Positions 63,764-64,000 of a stretch of DNA of 64,000 nucleotides are shown here, piece after piece. Within the stretch, counting starts at the first letter, position 1. The number at the start of each line of letters is the position of its first letter. The notes below the pieces were generated by a model that was not told the DNA's origin, did not search any database, and saw only the letters and a list, made by a program, of their open reading frames with translations. Both the position numbers and the translations under genes were made by a program. Source of the stretch: M3007 sp041736625 (GTDB taxonomy: Bacteria > Bacteroidota > Bacteroidia > Chitinophagales > Saprospiraceae); assembly GCA_041736625.1 (NCBI GenBank), contig JBGSTG010000117.1, positions 1 to 64,000 of the forward strand. The letters run 5' to 3'.

Positions 63764-64000
63764 AGAACAGGCTTTTTAAAAATGGTTTCCGGACGCACTT
63801 TCCGTCCAAAGATGAAGTGATAACATTGCCCGTCCAAGTGTTGGCGTCTATTTTACTACGATCTTTGAGAAAAACTCGATGTGCGCCCTTGAATTTTCGA
63901 CCAAGGTGGAACATCAATTTAATTCCAAAGCCTCTTCAAGAACTGCCGGTATCCTTGCGTTGGTAAGGCGTGCGCAAGTGTGTTTTCAGAAAACTATCCA
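63764..64000. other. Window-end stretch with no supported gene
   Basis: 237 bp. Apart from the weak promoter for the NfeD-like gene I see no feature. A plus frame from an ATG at 63879 is open to the window edge, and a minus frame entering from the edge ends at a TGA after about 20 codons. Neither resembles a known protein end. Confidence 0.5.

Noticed and set aside
63879..64000. Plus-strand frame open to the window edge
   Set aside because: About 40 codons without signal peptide, motif or promoter; could equally be chance.

Overview
The window comes from a Bacteroidota chromosome, most likely of the Saprospiraceae/Saprospiria type. Evidence for this: several large secreted proteins carry type IX secretion (T9SS) C-terminal sorting domains or a gliding-motility-type (CHU_C) C-terminus. 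Many genes have the Bacteroidota -7 promoter box TAnnTTTG and lack an obvious Shine-Dalgarno. The cell-wall/division (dcw) cluster has the Bacteroidota order, with no murF or ddl between murE and mraY. Family-level placement is inference. Most of the window is GC-rich, but the first ~3.3 kb is visibly AT-rich.

Layout. 1-3.1 kb: an AT-rich minus-strand operon of a secreted unknown protein and a large secreted protein with a complete M23 (LytM) peptidase signature. The second gene runs off the window start. 3.1-5.1 kb: a nested palindrome, a small XRE-type regulator and an AAA-like ATPase/PD-(D/E)XK protein. 5.1-14.1 kb: two divergent giant surface proteins, one with eight 41-residue repeats and a CHU_C tail, one with PKD/Ig-like modules and a T9SS tail. 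14.1-23.4 kb: housekeeping genes (rnz, a Crp/Fnr regulator, a DUF2795 protein, queA, typA, a TSUP transporter, two UbiA-family prenyltransferases, purN). 23.4-28.9 kb: fabH-efp-accB-accC-ABC exporter. 29.1-39.1 kb: a T9SS protein, an outer-membrane barrel candidate, rocD, an AlkD-like protein, murI, two OmpH/Skp chaperones, hutH, recF, a TPMT-type methyltransferase. 39.5-55.8 kb: the dcw cluster mraZ-rsmH-(unknown)-ftsL-ftsI-murE-mraY-murD-ftsW-murG-murC-ftsQ-ftsA-ftsZ, closed by a strong terminator. 55.9-63.8 kb: two tandem secreted M43-type metalloproteases, a DinB protein, an N-acetylmuramoyl-L-alanine amidase, a Uma2 protein, and a flotillin/NfeD-like pair.

The most unusual signal is intergenic. 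Five loci carry inverted-repeat elements built by iterating a very short unit: heptamers GCGGAAT or NTCGGNN, or the unit CGAGT. They begin 0-4 nt after the stop codon of six genes (rnz, the Crp/Fnr gene, the DUF2795 gene, the ABC exporter, the barrel protein, recF). In two cases they run to within 3-10 nt of the -7 box of the next gene. They share an architecture but not a sequence. A related nested palindrome lies between the divergent genes at 3.2 kb. These look like REP/BIME-type elements that may act as 3'-end or terminator structures; that function is inferred.

The genes work together mainly in envelope biogenesis: peptidoglycan precursor synthesis (murI, murC, murD, murE, mraY, murG), septation (fts genes), fatty-acid initiation (fabH, accB, accC), envelope chaperones (OmpH) and wall hydrolysis (amidase, M23). 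Around these sit secreted adhesins/proteases and amino-acid catabolism (rocD, hutH).
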